DNA from: Georgenia subflava
Lineage (GTDB): Bacteria; Actinomycetota; Actinomycetes; Actinomycetales; Actinomycetaceae
Length of the DNA: 64,000 nt
Direction of reading: 5' to 3'
Assembly (NCBI RefSeq): GCF_009193155.1
Contig: NZ_VUKD01000002.1
Location: 558,001 to 622,000, forward strand
How positions within the stretch are numbered: the first letter of the stretch is position 1; each line of letters starts with the position of its first letter. The translations under genes and the position numbers were made by a program. Of this stretch, positions 54,205 to 62,623 are shown in pieces. The notes under the pieces are model-generated. The model saw nothing but the letters and a program-made list of their open reading frames with translations. It was not told where the DNA came from and did not search any database.

Positions 54205-55341
54205 ATGACAGCGCTCGCGATCGACACCTCCGGCCTGCGCAAGACCTACCGGGGCCACGGTGGCCGGCGCGTGGGTGTGGAGGGCCTCGACCTGAAGGTC
54301 CCCGCCGGCGGCGTCCACGGCTTCCTCGGTCCCAACGGGTCGGGCAAGACCACCACGATCCGGATGCTCCTCGGGCTGATCCGTGCGGACGCCGGCACCA
54401 TGAGGATCTTCGACCACGAGGTGCCCCGGCAGCTCCCCGAGGTCATCGGGCGCGTCGGGGCGATCGTGGAGTCGCCGAAGTTCTTCCCCACGTTCACCGG
54501 ACGCAAGAACCTCTCCCTGCTCGCCGAGGCCATCGGCGCCCCCCGCTCGAGCGTGCCCGAGGTGCTCGAGGCCACCGGCCTGACCGCGCGCGCCGGTGAC
54601 CGCTACAAGGGCTACTCCCTCGGCATGAAGCAGCGCCTCGCGATCGCCGCGACGCTCCTGAAGTCCCCGGACCTGCTGATCTTCGACGAGCCGACCAACG
54701 GGCTCGACCCCGCAGGAATCCGGGAGATCCGCGACACCATGCGCCGCCTGGGCGACGAGGGCCGCACCGTCCTGGTCTCGAGCCACATCCTCGCCGAGGT
54801 CGAGCAGGTCGCGGACACCGTCTCCATCATCGGCCGTGGGCGCCTGCTGGCGTCCGGCCCGGTGGCCGAGGTCATCGGCGAGCGAGGCATCACCGCGGTG
54901 CGGGTGGGGGTCGCCGACCCGCAGGCGGCCACCGAGGTGCTCACGGCCGCCGGCCTGCGGGTGCGCGCCGACGGGCCGATCCTGCGGGTGCGTGGCACGG
55001 ACGACCCGGCGCGGATCACCTACCTGCTCGCCCAGCGTGAGCTGTACGTCCACGAGCTGGCCCCGGTGCGGGCCGACCTGGAGTCGGTGTTCCTGGACCT
55101 GACGTCCGGCGAGGGGCTCGGCGAGGCGTCGGCGCCGCGCAACGGGCGCCACGCCGACGGCGCGGGCGCCGGCGGCGCCGACGCCCGTGCGGCTGCCCCC
55201 GACGTGCACGCCGGTGGTACGGCCGGCAGTGGTACGGCCGGCGCTGGTGCGGCCGCCGTCGGGGTGGCTGCCCCACCCCAGGACCCGCCAGGCACCCCGT
55301 GGGGAACCGGCGACGCCCCGGACGGCGGTGCGGTCCGATGA
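54205..55341 (+). CDS. ABC transporter ATP-binding protein
   Basis: A 378-residue ATPase with Walker A GPNGSGKTT, signature YSLGMKQRLAIA and Walker B LLIFDEPTNGLDP, of the DrrA/ABC-2 type. It powers export with the permease encoded by the overlapping next gene. A low-complexity tail of about 70 residues after residue 305 (alanine- and glycine-rich, with AGSGTAGAG) is unusual for the family and is probably disordered. The substrate is not known. Confidence 0.92.
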   Translation: MTALAIDTSGLRKTYRGHGGRRVGVEGLDLKVPAGGVHGFLGPNGSGKTTTIRMLLGLIRADAGTMRIFDHEVPRQLPEVIGRVGAIVESPKFFPTFTGRKNLSLLAEAIGAPRSSVPEVLEATGLTARAGDRYKGYSLGMKQRLAIAATLLKSPDLLIFDEPTNGLDPAGIREIRDTMRRLGDEGRTVLVSSHILAEVEQVADTVSIIGRGRLLASGPVAEVIGERGITAVRVGVADPQAATEVLTAAGLRVRADGPILRVRGTDDPARITYLLAQRELYVHELAPVRADLESVFLDLTSGEGLGEASAPRNGRHADGAGAGGADARAAAPDVHAGGTAGSGTAGAGAAAVGVAAPPQDPPGTPWGTGDAPDGGAVR

Positions 55342-56327
55342 TGCGACTGTCCCGCGTGGAGCTGCGCCGGCTGTTCTCGCGCCGGCTCGTCGTGCTGGCG
55401 ATGATCGGTGGGCTGGTCGTGTCCGCCCTCTTCCTCGTGGGGGTGTGGCAGTCCTCGCAGCCCATGTCCGCCGCGGACCTGGAGCGTGCCGAGGCCGAGT
55501 ACGAGCGCCAGCTGGCCGACTGGGAGGAGAACGGCGAGGAGTGGGTCGCCCAGTGCCTGGAGGACGAGGCGCGTGAGGCCGAGCTCACCGGCACGGACGT
55601 CGACTTCGGCTGCGAGCAGATGGAGCCGCAGCGGGAGTGGTTCATCTGGGAGTCCCCGCCCATGGAGGACTCGTTCCCCATGGTGCTCGCCGGTCAGTCC
55701 TACCTGCTGGTGGCGCTAGCGCTGCTCGTCGGCGCGACGTTCACCGCGGCGGAGATGAGCACTGGTTCGATCAGCAGCTGGCTGACGTTCGAGCCGCGAC
55801 GGCTCCGGGTCTACGCCTCCAAGGTGCTCGCCACGGGGCTGGGGGTCGTGCCCGTGGCCGTGCTCGCGGTCGCGATCCTGGTGACCGGCGGCTGGGTGAT
55901 CGCCCGCAGCTTCGGTCTCGCGGGCTCGATGGACGGCTCGGCGTGGTCGTCCCTCGCGGCGATGGCGCTGCGGATCCTCGTCCTCGTCGTCCTCGCCGCC
56001 ATGGTCGGCTCGGCGCTCGGCGTCCTGCTGCGGCACACCGCGGCGGTCCTCGGCGTCGTCGTCGGCTACGTCGTGGTCGTCGAGACGATGTTCGCCGGCG
56101 CCCTCGGCCGGTTCCAGCCGTGGCTGGTGGCCAGGAACATCGAGGGCTGGGTCAACCACGGGACCGTCTACTACGTGCCGGAGTGCACCACCGACTCCTC
56201 CGGGACGATGTGCGACTACGTGGAACGCAGCCTCAGCTTCGGGCACAGCACCGCGTACGTCCTGATCTCCGCGGCGGTCGTCGTGGTGGTCGGGGCGCTC
56301 GTGTTCCGCCGTCGCGACGCCGCCTGA
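55338..56327 (+). CDS. ABC-2 type transporter permease
   Basis: A 329-residue integral membrane protein with an N-terminal helix (RLVVLAMIGGLVVSALFLVG), a charged outer segment of about 90 residues with two cysteines, and five further helices (for example LVALALLVGATFT and ALRILVLVVLAAMVGSALGV). It overlaps the ATPase gene by four bases. Together they form an exporter of the ABC-2 class. Start at the ATG at 55338; the next ATG, directly after it, is also possible. Confidence 0.9.
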   Translation: MMRLSRVELRRLFSRRLVVLAMIGGLVVSALFLVGVWQSSQPMSAADLERAEAEYERQLADWEENGEEWVAQCLEDEAREAELTGTDVDFGCEQMEPQREWFIWESPPMEDSFPMVLAGQSYLLVALALLVGATFTAAEMSTGSISSWLTFEPRRLRVYASKVLATGLGVVPVAVLAVAILVTGGWVIARSFGLAGSMDGSAWSSLAAMALRILVLVVLAAMVGSALGVLLRHTAAVLGVVVGYVVVVETMFAGALGRFQPWLVARNIEGWVNHGTVYYVPECTTDSSGTMCDYVERSLSFGHSTAYVLISAAVVVVVGALVFRRRDAA

Positions 56328-56362
56328 CGGCTGCGCGGCGGCCGGCGCGTAGCGTGTGCGGC

Positions 56363-57724
56363 ATGGGCACCCAGGAACTCTGGCCGGAGCTGGTCCCCGG
56401 CGGCGCCCCGGAGGTTCCGGTGACCGGGCCGCGACGGTGGTGGGCGGGCCCGCTCGATGTCGAGGGCCTGGTCGTCGCCGCCGTGCGCAGCTGCGCCGCC
56501 GCGGCGGCGGCGCTCGGGGCCGAGCGCGGGGCACCGGTCGAGCTGTCGGTGGACGTCCGGGACGTGGCCGCGGCGGTCGAGTCCTTCCGGCACCTGCGCG
56601 TCGACGGCCGGACCGCTGTCGGCTTCGCGCCGCTCTCGCGGTTCTTCCCGACGGCGGACCGCTGGGTCCGCTTCCACGCCAACTACCCCCACCACCGCGC
56701 CGCGCTCCTGGCGGCGCTCGACGTGCCCGACGACGACGGCGCCGACCTGCCGGACCGCGTGGCGGCCGTGGTCGCCGCGATGCCGGCGGAGCCGCTCGAG
56801 GCCCGGGTGCGGGAACGGGGCGGCGTCGCGGCCGCCCTGCGCACGCCGCAGGAGTGGCTCGCGCACGCGCAGGGCCACGCCGTCGCGCAGGCACCGCTCG
56901 TGCAGCACGGCCTCGACCGGGTCGCAGGCGGCACGGCCGCGCTGCCCCGCGGCGCCGCCCTGCCGATGTCCGGGCTGCGGGTGCTCGACCTGACCCGGGT
57001 GATCGCCGGCCCGACCGCCACCCGCATGCTCGGCGCACTCGGTGCGGACGTGCTGCGGATCGACCCGCCCGACAACCCTGAGCTGCTCGACCAGTACCTC
57101 GACACCGGGTTCGCGAAGCGTTCCGCCGCGGCCGACCTGCACGACCCGGCCGAGCGCGACCGCATCGAGCAGCTCCTGCCGAGGGCAGACCTGGTCCTCA
57201 GCTCCTACCGGCCCGGAGCGCTCGCGCGTCTGGGCCTCGACGCGGCCGCCCTGCGCGAGCGGCACCCGCACCTCGTGGTGGTCGAGCTGTCGGCCTGGGG
57301 GACCGTCGGTCCCTGGGGGCGCGAGCGCGGCTTCGACTCCATCGTGCAGGTGGCCACCGGCATCGCCCACCGCTACGGGACGGACGACGAGAGCTGGCGG
57401 CCCGGTGCGCTGCCGGTCCAGGCGCTCGACCACGCGGCCGGCTACCTCGCGGCCGCCACCGCCATGCGGTCCCTCACCCGGCGCGAGCAGGACGGCGGGG
57501 CCTCGGCCCGCATCAGTCTCGCCCGGGTCGCCCACGAGCTCCTCCGCCTGCCGGTCCCGACCGGACCCGCCGAGCACGAACGGCCTCCCGTCCGCACCGC
57601 GACGGTGCCGTCGGCGTACGGCCCCGTCGAGCACGTGCCCCCGCCGCTCGGCGTGGGAGGCCGGCCGCTGGGCTTCCCCGGCCCGCCCCAGCCCTACGCG
57701 GGCGCCGCGCCCGTCTGGCTCTGA
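56363..57724 (+). CDS. CaiB/BaiF (class III) CoA transferase
   Basis: A 453-residue CoA transferase of family III, which moves CoA between acyl groups. The conserved second half has LRVLDLTRVIAGPTATRMLGALGADVLRIDPP, the region that in active enzymes is followed by the catalytic aspartate, and HPHLVVVELSAWG. The first 200 residues are poorly conserved. The enzyme may act in carnitine, bile-acid or oxalate-like metabolism, but substrate is unknown. Start at the ATG at 56363. Confidence 0.85.
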   Translation: MGTQELWPELVPGGAPEVPVTGPRRWWAGPLDVEGLVVAAVRSCAAAAAALGAERGAPVELSVDVRDVAAAVESFRHLRVDGRTAVGFAPLSRFFPTADRWVRFHANYPHHRAALLAALDVPDDDGADLPDRVAAVVAAMPAEPLEARVRERGGVAAALRTPQEWLAHAQGHAVAQAPLVQHGLDRVAGGTAALPRGAALPMSGLRVLDLTRVIAGPTATRMLGALGADVLRIDPPDNPELLDQYLDTGFAKRSAAADLHDPAERDRIEQLLPRADLVLSSYRPGALARLGLDAAALRERHPHLVVVELSAWGTVGPWGRERGFDSIVQVATGIAHRYGTDDESWRPGALPVQALDHAAGYLAAATAMRSLTRREQDGGASARISLARVAHELLRLPVPTGPAEHERPPVRTATVPSAYGPVEHVPPPLGVGGRPLGFPGPPQPYAGAAPVWL

Positions 57725-57791
57725 GGGACTGGGACACACCGACGCCCGGCACCTCTGCCGTGTACGGCTCCCGGGCCGCGATGATGTGTCC

Positions 57792-58775
57792 ATGAGCGCG
57801 GTGGTGGGGGTCGACCTCGGCGGGACCAAGACGGCCGCCGCGGTCGTCGACCCCGAGGGCCGGGTCGGACCCGTGCGGACCGTGCCGACACCCGCGCACG
57901 CCGGCCCCGAGGCGATCCTCGACGCCGTCGCCGAGCTCGTGCGCACGGTCGCCGTCGACGCCCCGGCCGCCGTCCGCGCCGTGGGGGTGGGCACGGCGGG
58001 CGTCGTCGACGTCACCACCGGCACCATCGTCTCGGCCACCGACGCGATCACCGGCTGGACAGGGACCGCCGTGGCCGCCGGCCTGCGGCGCCGGCTGACG
58101 GCCACCCTCGGCGAGGTACCGGTGTTCGTCGAGAACGACGTCGACGCCCACGCGGCGGGCGAGGCGTGGCTCGGGGCCGGCGCCGGGCGGGACATCGTCC
58201 TCATGGTCGCCGTCGGCACCGGCGTCGGCGGGGCAGTGGTCCTCGACGGCCGGCCGCTGCGTGGCGCGCACCACGTGGCCGGAGAGATCGGCCACGTGCC
58301 CACCCCCGGTGCGGAGGGGCTGCGCTGCACGTGCGGACGGACGGGGCACCTCGAGGCCCTCGGTGCCGGACCAGCCCTGCACCGGCACTACCTTGCCCTG
58401 GGCGGCGACCCGGCCAGCCCGGACACCCGGGACGTGGTCGCCCGTGCCGGAGGCGGTGACGAGCTCGCCGCGCGTGCCGTCCGTGAGTCGGCGGCCGCCG
58501 TCGGCCGGGCCGCCGCCGCCGTCGTCACCGTCCTCGACCCGGCCGTCGTCGTCGTCGGCGGCGGGATGGCCGGCGCCGGGCCCATGTGGTGGACGGCGAT
58601 GGAGGAGTCCCTGCGCGCGGAGCTCATCGCGCCGCTCGCCGACCTGCCGGTCGTGCCGGCGGCACTGGGCGGCTCGGCCGCCGTCGTCGGCGCCGCGCGC
58701 GGGGCCTGGCAGCTCCTGGCGGTCACCGAGCAGCAGCCCGTCCCGGCCGCCGGCCGGGGGAGAGGGAGAGAGTGA
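57792..58775 (+). CDS. ROK-family sugar kinase
   Basis: A 327-residue ROK kinase. It has the ATP-binding GVDLGGTKTAAAVVD, the ENDVDAHAAGEAWLGAG segment with the catalytic aspartate, VAVGTGVGGAVV, and the zinc-binding CTCGRTGHLEALG with His in EIGHV. The next gene, overlapping by four bases, encodes N-acylmannosamine-6-phosphate epimerase, so an N-acetylmannosamine kinase role (NanK) is likely; glucokinase activity cannot be excluded. Confidence 0.88.
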   Translation: MSAVVGVDLGGTKTAAAVVDPEGRVGPVRTVPTPAHAGPEAILDAVAELVRTVAVDAPAAVRAVGVGTAGVVDVTTGTIVSATDAITGWTGTAVAAGLRRRLTATLGEVPVFVENDVDAHAAGEAWLGAGAGRDIVLMVAVGTGVGGAVVLDGRPLRGAHHVAGEIGHVPTPGAEGLRCTCGRTGHLEALGAGPALHRHYLALGGDPASPDTRDVVARAGGGDELAARAVRESAAAVGRAAAAVVTVLDPAVVVVGGGMAGAGPMWWTAMEESLRAELIAPLADLPVVPAALGGSAAVVGAARGAWQLLAVTEQQPVPAAGRGRGRE

Positions 58776-59446
58776 ACCCCATCATCGAGAGCCTGCGCGG
58801 CACGCTCGTCGTCTCGTGCCAGGCCTACCCGGGCGAGCCCATGCGGGACCCGCGCACCATGGCGCAGGTGGCTGCCGCCGTCGTCGCCGGCGGTGCGGCT
58901 GCCGTGCGCGCCCAGGGCATCGCGGACATCCGGCAGGTCGTCGCAACGGTCGACGTGCCCGTCATCGGCCTGTGGAAGGACGGTGACGACGGCGTGTTCA
59001 TCACCCCCACGCTCGACCACGCCGTCGCCGTCGCCGAGGCGGGGGCGCACGTCGTCGCCCTGGACGGCACCCGACGGCCGCGGCCCGACGGGCGCACCCT
59101 CGCGCAGACCGTCGCCGGGCTGCGCGAGCGCGCGGACGCCCTCGTCATGGCCGACTGCGGCTCCCTCGACGACGCCCTGGCCGCGCAGGACGCCGGCGTG
59201 GACATCCTCGGCACGACCCTGTCCGGGTACAGCGGCGAGCGGCCGCGCACGGACGGCCCGGACCTCGAGCTCGTCGACCAGCTGGTCGCCTCCTGCACGC
59301 TCCCGGTGATGGTGGAGGGGCGGGTGCACACCCCTGCCCAGGCCGCCGAGGCGCTGGCGCACGGGGCCTTCGCGGTCTGCGTGGGCACCGCCATCACCCA
59401 CCCGACGACGATCACCGGCTGGTTCGCCGACGCCCTGGTGCGCTGA
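58772..59446 (+). CDS. nanE: N-acylglucosamine-6-phosphate 2-epimerase
   Basis: A 224-residue TIM-barrel epimerase that turns N-acetylmannosamine-6-phosphate into N-acetylglucosamine-6-phosphate. LVVSCQAYPGEPMRDP near the N-terminus, AAAVRAQGIADI, IGLWKDGDDGVFITPT, VMADCGSLDDA, GTTLSGYSG and VMVEGRVHTPAQA are family hallmarks; the catalytic lysine and glutamate lie in GLWKD and VEGR. The start is a GTG overlapping the kinase gene. Together they feed amino sugars, and a nagB gene 2 kb further completes the path to fructose-6-phosphate. Confidence 0.95.
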   Translation: MNPIIESLRGTLVVSCQAYPGEPMRDPRTMAQVAAAVVAGGAAAVRAQGIADIRQVVATVDVPVIGLWKDGDDGVFITPTLDHAVAVAEAGAHVVALDGTRRPRPDGRTLAQTVAGLRERADALVMADCGSLDDALAAQDAGVDILGTTLSGYSGERPRTDGPDLELVDQLVASCTLPVMVEGRVHTPAQAAEALAHGAFAVCVGTAITHPTTITGWFADALVR

Positions 59447-59460
59447 CGTCGCCAGGGCCG

Positions 59461-59578
59461 CCGCTACCAGCGGGCGTTGACCGGTGCCGGGACGCCGCAA
59501 CGTCCTGCCGCTACCAGCGGCCGTGGACCTGTGCCGGGACGCCGCAACGTCCCGCCGCTACCAGCGGGCGTGTACCTG
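59461..59578. repeat. 47-bp tandem repeat across the aldo/keto reductase stop codon
   Basis: CCGCTACCAGCGG starts at 59461, 59508 and 59555, with a period of 47; the third copy is the end of the aldo/keto reductase gene (the CTA at 59558-59560 is its stop on the minus strand). The units are about 90 percent identical by eye. Thus the last 20 bases of the gene and the bases beyond have been copied twice downstream. Confidence 0.88.
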
Positions 59579-60553
59579 CTCGCGGATCCGCTCGTCGTAG
59601 AGGCGCTCGACGGCGACCAGCAGCTCCTCGCCCAGCTCGGGCAGCTCGGCCGCCGCGGCGTTGGCACGCGCCTGCTCGGCGGAGCGTGCGCCCGGGATGA
59701 CGGTGGTGACACCCTCCTGCTGGACGACCCACCGCAGCGCCACCTGCGCGGGCGTCGCACCGGCGGGCCCGAGCTCCGCGGCCATCTCGGTGAACGCCGC
59801 GGCCGCGTCGACGCCCGTGGCGAAGTCGACGCCGGAGAAGGTCTCGCCGATGTCGAAGCTCTCGCCGTGGCGGTTGTACGTGCGGTGGTCGGTCTCGGCG
59901 AACGTGCTCTCGCGGGTGTAGCGGCCGGCGAGCAGTCCCGAGGCGACCGGCACCCGGGCGATGATGCCCACCCCGGCCTCGGCCGCGGCCGGCAGCACCT
60001 GCTCCAGCGGCTTGCGCCGGAACGCGTTGAGGACGATCTGGACGCTCACCGGGTGCAGCGACTCGATGGCGTCCAGTGCCTGGTCGCACGTCTCCACGCT
60101 CACGCCGTAGGCGGCGATGCGCTCCTCCGCGACCAGCGTCTCCAGCGCGTCGGACACCTCCGGGCTGGTCAGCACGGCCGACGGCGGGCAGTGGAGCTGC
60201 ACCAGGTCCAGCCGGTCCACCCCCAGGTTGGCGCGCGACCGGTCCGTCCACGCCCGGAAGGCCTCGAGCCGGTAGCTCTCGGGGACCTGCTCGACCCGGC
60301 GACCCATCTTCGTCGCCACCGTCAGGTCGGCGCCCGGGTTCTGCCCGAGGAAGGCTCCGATGAGCTGCTCGCTGCGGCCGTCCCCGTAGACGTCGGCGGT
60401 GTCGAGGAAGGTGACGCCGGAGTCGACGGCTGCGGCGAGCACCCCCATCGCCTGGCTCTCGTCGACCTCGCCCCACTCCGTGCCGAGCTGCCAGGTCCCC
60501 AGCCCGACCACCGAGACCTGCCGGCCCGTCCCGCCGAGCGTGCGCTCCTCCAT
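59558..60553 (-). CDS. Aldo/keto reductase
   Basis: A 331-residue TIM-barrel oxidoreductase of the AKR superfamily, which reduces carbonyl compounds with NADPH. FLDTADVYGDGRSEQLIGAF carries the catalytic Asp and Tyr, LTVATKMGRR the Lys and LVQLHCPPS the His of the tetrad, and TVIPGARSAEQARANAAA forms the NADP-binding end. Start at the ATG at 60553, with GAGGAGG eight bases upstream; an ATG 33 bases further upstream is possible. Relatives include pyridoxal reductase and sugar dehydrogenases; no neighbour reveals the substrate. Confidence 0.93.
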   Translation of the reverse strand: MEERTLGGTGRQVSVVGLGTWQLGTEWGEVDESQAMGVLAAAVDSGVTFLDTADVYGDGRSEQLIGAFLGQNPGADLTVATKMGRRVEQVPESYRLEAFRAWTDRSRANLGVDRLDLVQLHCPPSAVLTSPEVSDALETLVAEERIAAYGVSVETCDQALDAIESLHPVSVQIVLNAFRRKPLEQVLPAAAEAGVGIIARVPVASGLLAGRYTRESTFAETDHRTYNRHGESFDIGETFSGVDFATGVDAAAAFTEMAAELGPAGATPAQVALRWVVQQEGVTTVIPGARSAEQARANAAAAELPELGEELLVAVERLYDERIREQVHARW

Positions 60554-60916
60554 GCCGTCCGCCTCCTCACTCTCGCGTCGGTCCATCCTGCCCGTTCCCG
60601 GCGGTGGTGGCAGGACCGGCGCTCCCGGAACACCGGACCCCGTTGCGGCTTTGGTGAGGATTCGGTGCGCCAGCTGCACCGATTCCTCACCAAGGAAGCT
60701 CAGCCGTTGTGGGCACATGCGCGGCCACGCCAGAGACTGTGACAGATGTGACTGACGAGGCTGTGGTTACTCCGTATCGGCGTCGCACGGGGCAGGAACC
60801 GCGCAGACACGCGGAAAATCGGCGCGTTAGATGCGACAACGGCACCCGCGTGTGCGTAATGTCGGCGCAGCGGCACCGGCAACAGGTGCCCGGAACCGAA
60901 CGATGAGAGGGATTTC
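60554..60916. other. Intergenic stretch upstream of the HU gene
   Basis: 363 bases between the divergent aldo/keto reductase and HU genes. It carries a long hairpin (60651-60693), described separately, and must contain the promoters for both. GAGAGGG at 60904-60910 is the ribosome binding site for the HU gene. No gene is seen. Confidence 0.55.
60651..60693. promoter_or_regulatory. 18-bp inverted repeat
   Basis: TTGGTGAGGATTCGGTGC and GCACCGATTCCTCACCAA are complementary except for one pair, around a seven-base loop. There is no T-run and no gene end next to it, so it is unlikely to be a terminator. It may be a regulator site for one of the divergent genes, or a copy of an intergenic repeat family. 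Confidence 0.6.
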
Positions 60917-61198
60917 ATGTCCGTCAACCGCACCGAGCTCGTCGCCGCCGTCGCCGAGCGTTCCTCGCTCACCAAGACCCAGGCCGACGCTGCGCTGTCG
61001 GCTCTCCAGGAGGTCCTCGTGGACTCCCTCGGCAAGGGCGAGGCCGTCAAGGTCACCGGTCTGCTGAGCGTGGAGCGTGTCGAGCGCGCCGCCCGCACCG
61101 GCCGCAACCCCCGCACCGGTGAGGAGATCCAGATCCCCGCCGGCTACGGCGTCAAGATCTCCGCCGGCTCGGCCCTGAAGAAGGCCGTCGCCAAGTGA
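60917..61198 (+). CDS. hup: HU-family DNA-binding protein
   Basis: A 93-residue histone-like protein that bends and compacts DNA. It has the HU fold: NRTELVAAVAERSSLTKTQADAA, then the beta-arm with GRNPRTGEEIQIPAGYGVKI, and the AKKAV-type end (SALKKAVAK). It lacks the long lysine-rich tail of mycobacterial HupB and is therefore of the short HupA-like type. A perfect terminator follows. Confidence 0.96.
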   Translation: MSVNRTELVAAVAERSSLTKTQADAALSALQEVLVDSLGKGEAVKVTGLLSVERVERAARTGRNPRTGEEIQIPAGYGVKISAGSALKKAVAK

Positions 61199-61220
61199 CG
61201 ATGCGCTGAGCGCACCGCGG

Positions 61221-61252
61221 AGCGGGCAGGACCGACGCCGGTCCTGCCCGCT
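61221..61252 (+). terminator. 13-bp stem-loop after the HU gene
   Basis: AGCGGGCAGGACC and GGTCCTGCCCGCT are perfectly complementary around GACGCC, 22 bases after the stop of the HU gene. Followed by TCGTGCG, not a T-run. Confidence 0.88.
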
Positions 61253-61327
61253 TCGTGCGTCTGCACGCGTCGGCCCGCGGCTGCCTGCCCGCATCGTGCG
61301 TCCGCACGGGTCGGCCCGCGGCCGCCG
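61246..61327. repeat. 41-bp imperfect tandem repeat downstream of the HU gene
   Basis: GCCCGCTTCGTGCGTCTGCA and GCCCGCATCGTGCGTCCGCA begin at 61246 and 61287; the shared tail TCGGCCCGCGG gives two 41-base units with few differences. The first unit overlaps the right arm of the terminator. Confidence 0.85.
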
Positions 61328-61425
61328 GCTCCGGTGGGACGCGGCCCGTCGCGCCGTCGCCGTGCCGTTAGGGTGAGCGGCGGCGGCCCGGCCCGCGGCC
61401 GTGCGGACACCAAGGAGGGAACCTC

Positions 61426-62211
61426 GTGGAGGTCGTCATCCAGCCCGACGCCGGCGCCATCGCGACGCTGGTGGCCGACGAGATCGAGCGGCTCCTCGCG
61501 GCGCGGCCGGACGCCGTGCTCGGGCTCGCCACCGGGTCCAGCCCGCTGGCGATCTACGACGAGCTCGTCCGCCGACACGAGGCCGGCCGGATCTCCTTCG
61601 CCCGCGCCCGAGCCTTCATGCTCGACGAGTACGTGGGCCTGCCGGACGCGCATCCCGAGCGGTACCGCAACGTCATCGACCGCGAGATCGCCGGGCGGGT
61701 CGACTTCGCGCCCGGGGCGGTGCAGGGGCCGGACGGCAACGCCGAGGACCTCGTCGGCGCGTGCGCCGCGTACGAGCAGGCCATCGCCGACGCCGGCGGA
61801 GTGGACCTGCAGATCCTGGGGATCGGCACGGACGGGCACATCGCGTTCAACGAGCCGGGCTCCTCCCTGGGCTCGCGCACGCGGATCAAGACGCTCACCT
61901 CCCAGACCCGGCTCGACAACGCCCGCTTCTTCGACGACGACGTCGACGCGGTCCCGGTCCACTGCGTCACCCAGGGCCTGGCGACCATCATGTCTGCCCG
62001 GCACCTGGTGCTCGTGGCCACCGGGTCGGCCAAGGCCGAGGCGGTGCATCACCTCGTGGAGGGGTCGGTGAGCGCCATGTGGCCGGCCACGATCATGCAG
62101 CACCACCCGCGCGCCACGGTGCTCGTGGACCCCGCAGCGGCCTCGCGCCTGCAGCTCGGCGACTACTACCGCGAGGTCTTCGCCGCCAAGCCGGCGTGGC
62201 AGGGCATCTGA
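61426..62211 (+). CDS. nagB: Glucosamine-6-phosphate deaminase
   Basis: A 261-residue enzyme that converts glucosamine-6-phosphate to fructose-6-phosphate and ammonia. Conserved segments: GLATGSSPLAIYDELV, FMLDEYVGLP, LGIGTDGHIAFNEPGSS with the active-site histidine, and TQGLATIMSARH. It starts at a GTG at 61426 with AAGGAGGG just upstream. It is the last step of amino-sugar use and works with the nanE and kinase genes to its left. No nagA is in the window. Confidence 0.97.
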   Translation: MEVVIQPDAGAIATLVADEIERLLAARPDAVLGLATGSSPLAIYDELVRRHEAGRISFARARAFMLDEYVGLPDAHPERYRNVIDREIAGRVDFAPGAVQGPDGNAEDLVGACAAYEQAIADAGGVDLQILGIGTDGHIAFNEPGSSLGSRTRIKTLTSQTRLDNARFFDDDVDAVPVHCVTQGLATIMSARHLVLVATGSAKAEAVHHLVEGSVSAMWPATIMQHHPRATVLVDPAAASRLQLGDYYREVFAAKPAWQGI

Positions 62212-62260
62212 CCCGCGTCGCGCACGACCACCACCGACGACGTCTGCTTAGACTGGTCGC

Positions 62261-62623
62261 ATGAGCTCGACGACCCCCGACGGCCCCGCCGGTCCGCAGC
62301 AGCCCGCCTCCCCGTCCGGCCCCGCCGGCGGCACCGGTGTGCTCGAGCGCGAGGAGCTGCGCGAGCAGGTGTCCCCGGGGGACGACGAGCGTTACGCGCA
62401 CTACGTCCGCAAGGACAAGATCACGGCGTCGGCGGTCTCCGGCCAGCCGGTGATCGCCCTGTGCGGCAAGGTCTGGACACCCGGTCGCGACCCCAAGAAG
62501 TACCCCGTGTGCCCCACCTGCAAGGCCATCTACGAGGGCATGAACGAAGGCGCCGGGTCCGGCAAGGGCCGCGGCTGGCCCTTCGGCCGCAAGGGCGGCG
62601 ACGCCTCGGGAAGCGGGGAGTGA
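62261..62623 (+). CDS. DUF3039 protein
   Basis: A 120-residue small protein of an actinobacteria-specific family of unknown function. After a disordered proline-rich start, the conserved part is DDERYAHYVRKDKITASAVS, ALCGKVWTPGRDPKKYPVCPTC with three cysteines that may bind zinc, and KAIYEGM. The gene overlaps the helicase gene that follows by GTGA, and this pair is commonly found together in actinomycetes, so a joint role in nucleic-acid metabolism is possible. Confidence 0.92.
   Translation: MSSTTPDGPAGPQQPASPSGPAGGTGVLEREELREQVSPGDDERYAHYVRKDKITASAVSGQPVIALCGKVWTPGRDPKKYPVCPTCKAIYEGMNEGAGSGKGRGWPFGRKGGDASGSGE

Noticed and set aside
56216-58330. Long antisense frame across the CoA transferase and kinase genes (704 codons)
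   Set aside because: Both sense genes have clear family motifs and the antisense product has none.
59461-59578. 47-bp repeats as a possible CRISPR array or attachment site
   Set aside because: The copies abut each other and include the end of a coding sequence; no integrase is near.
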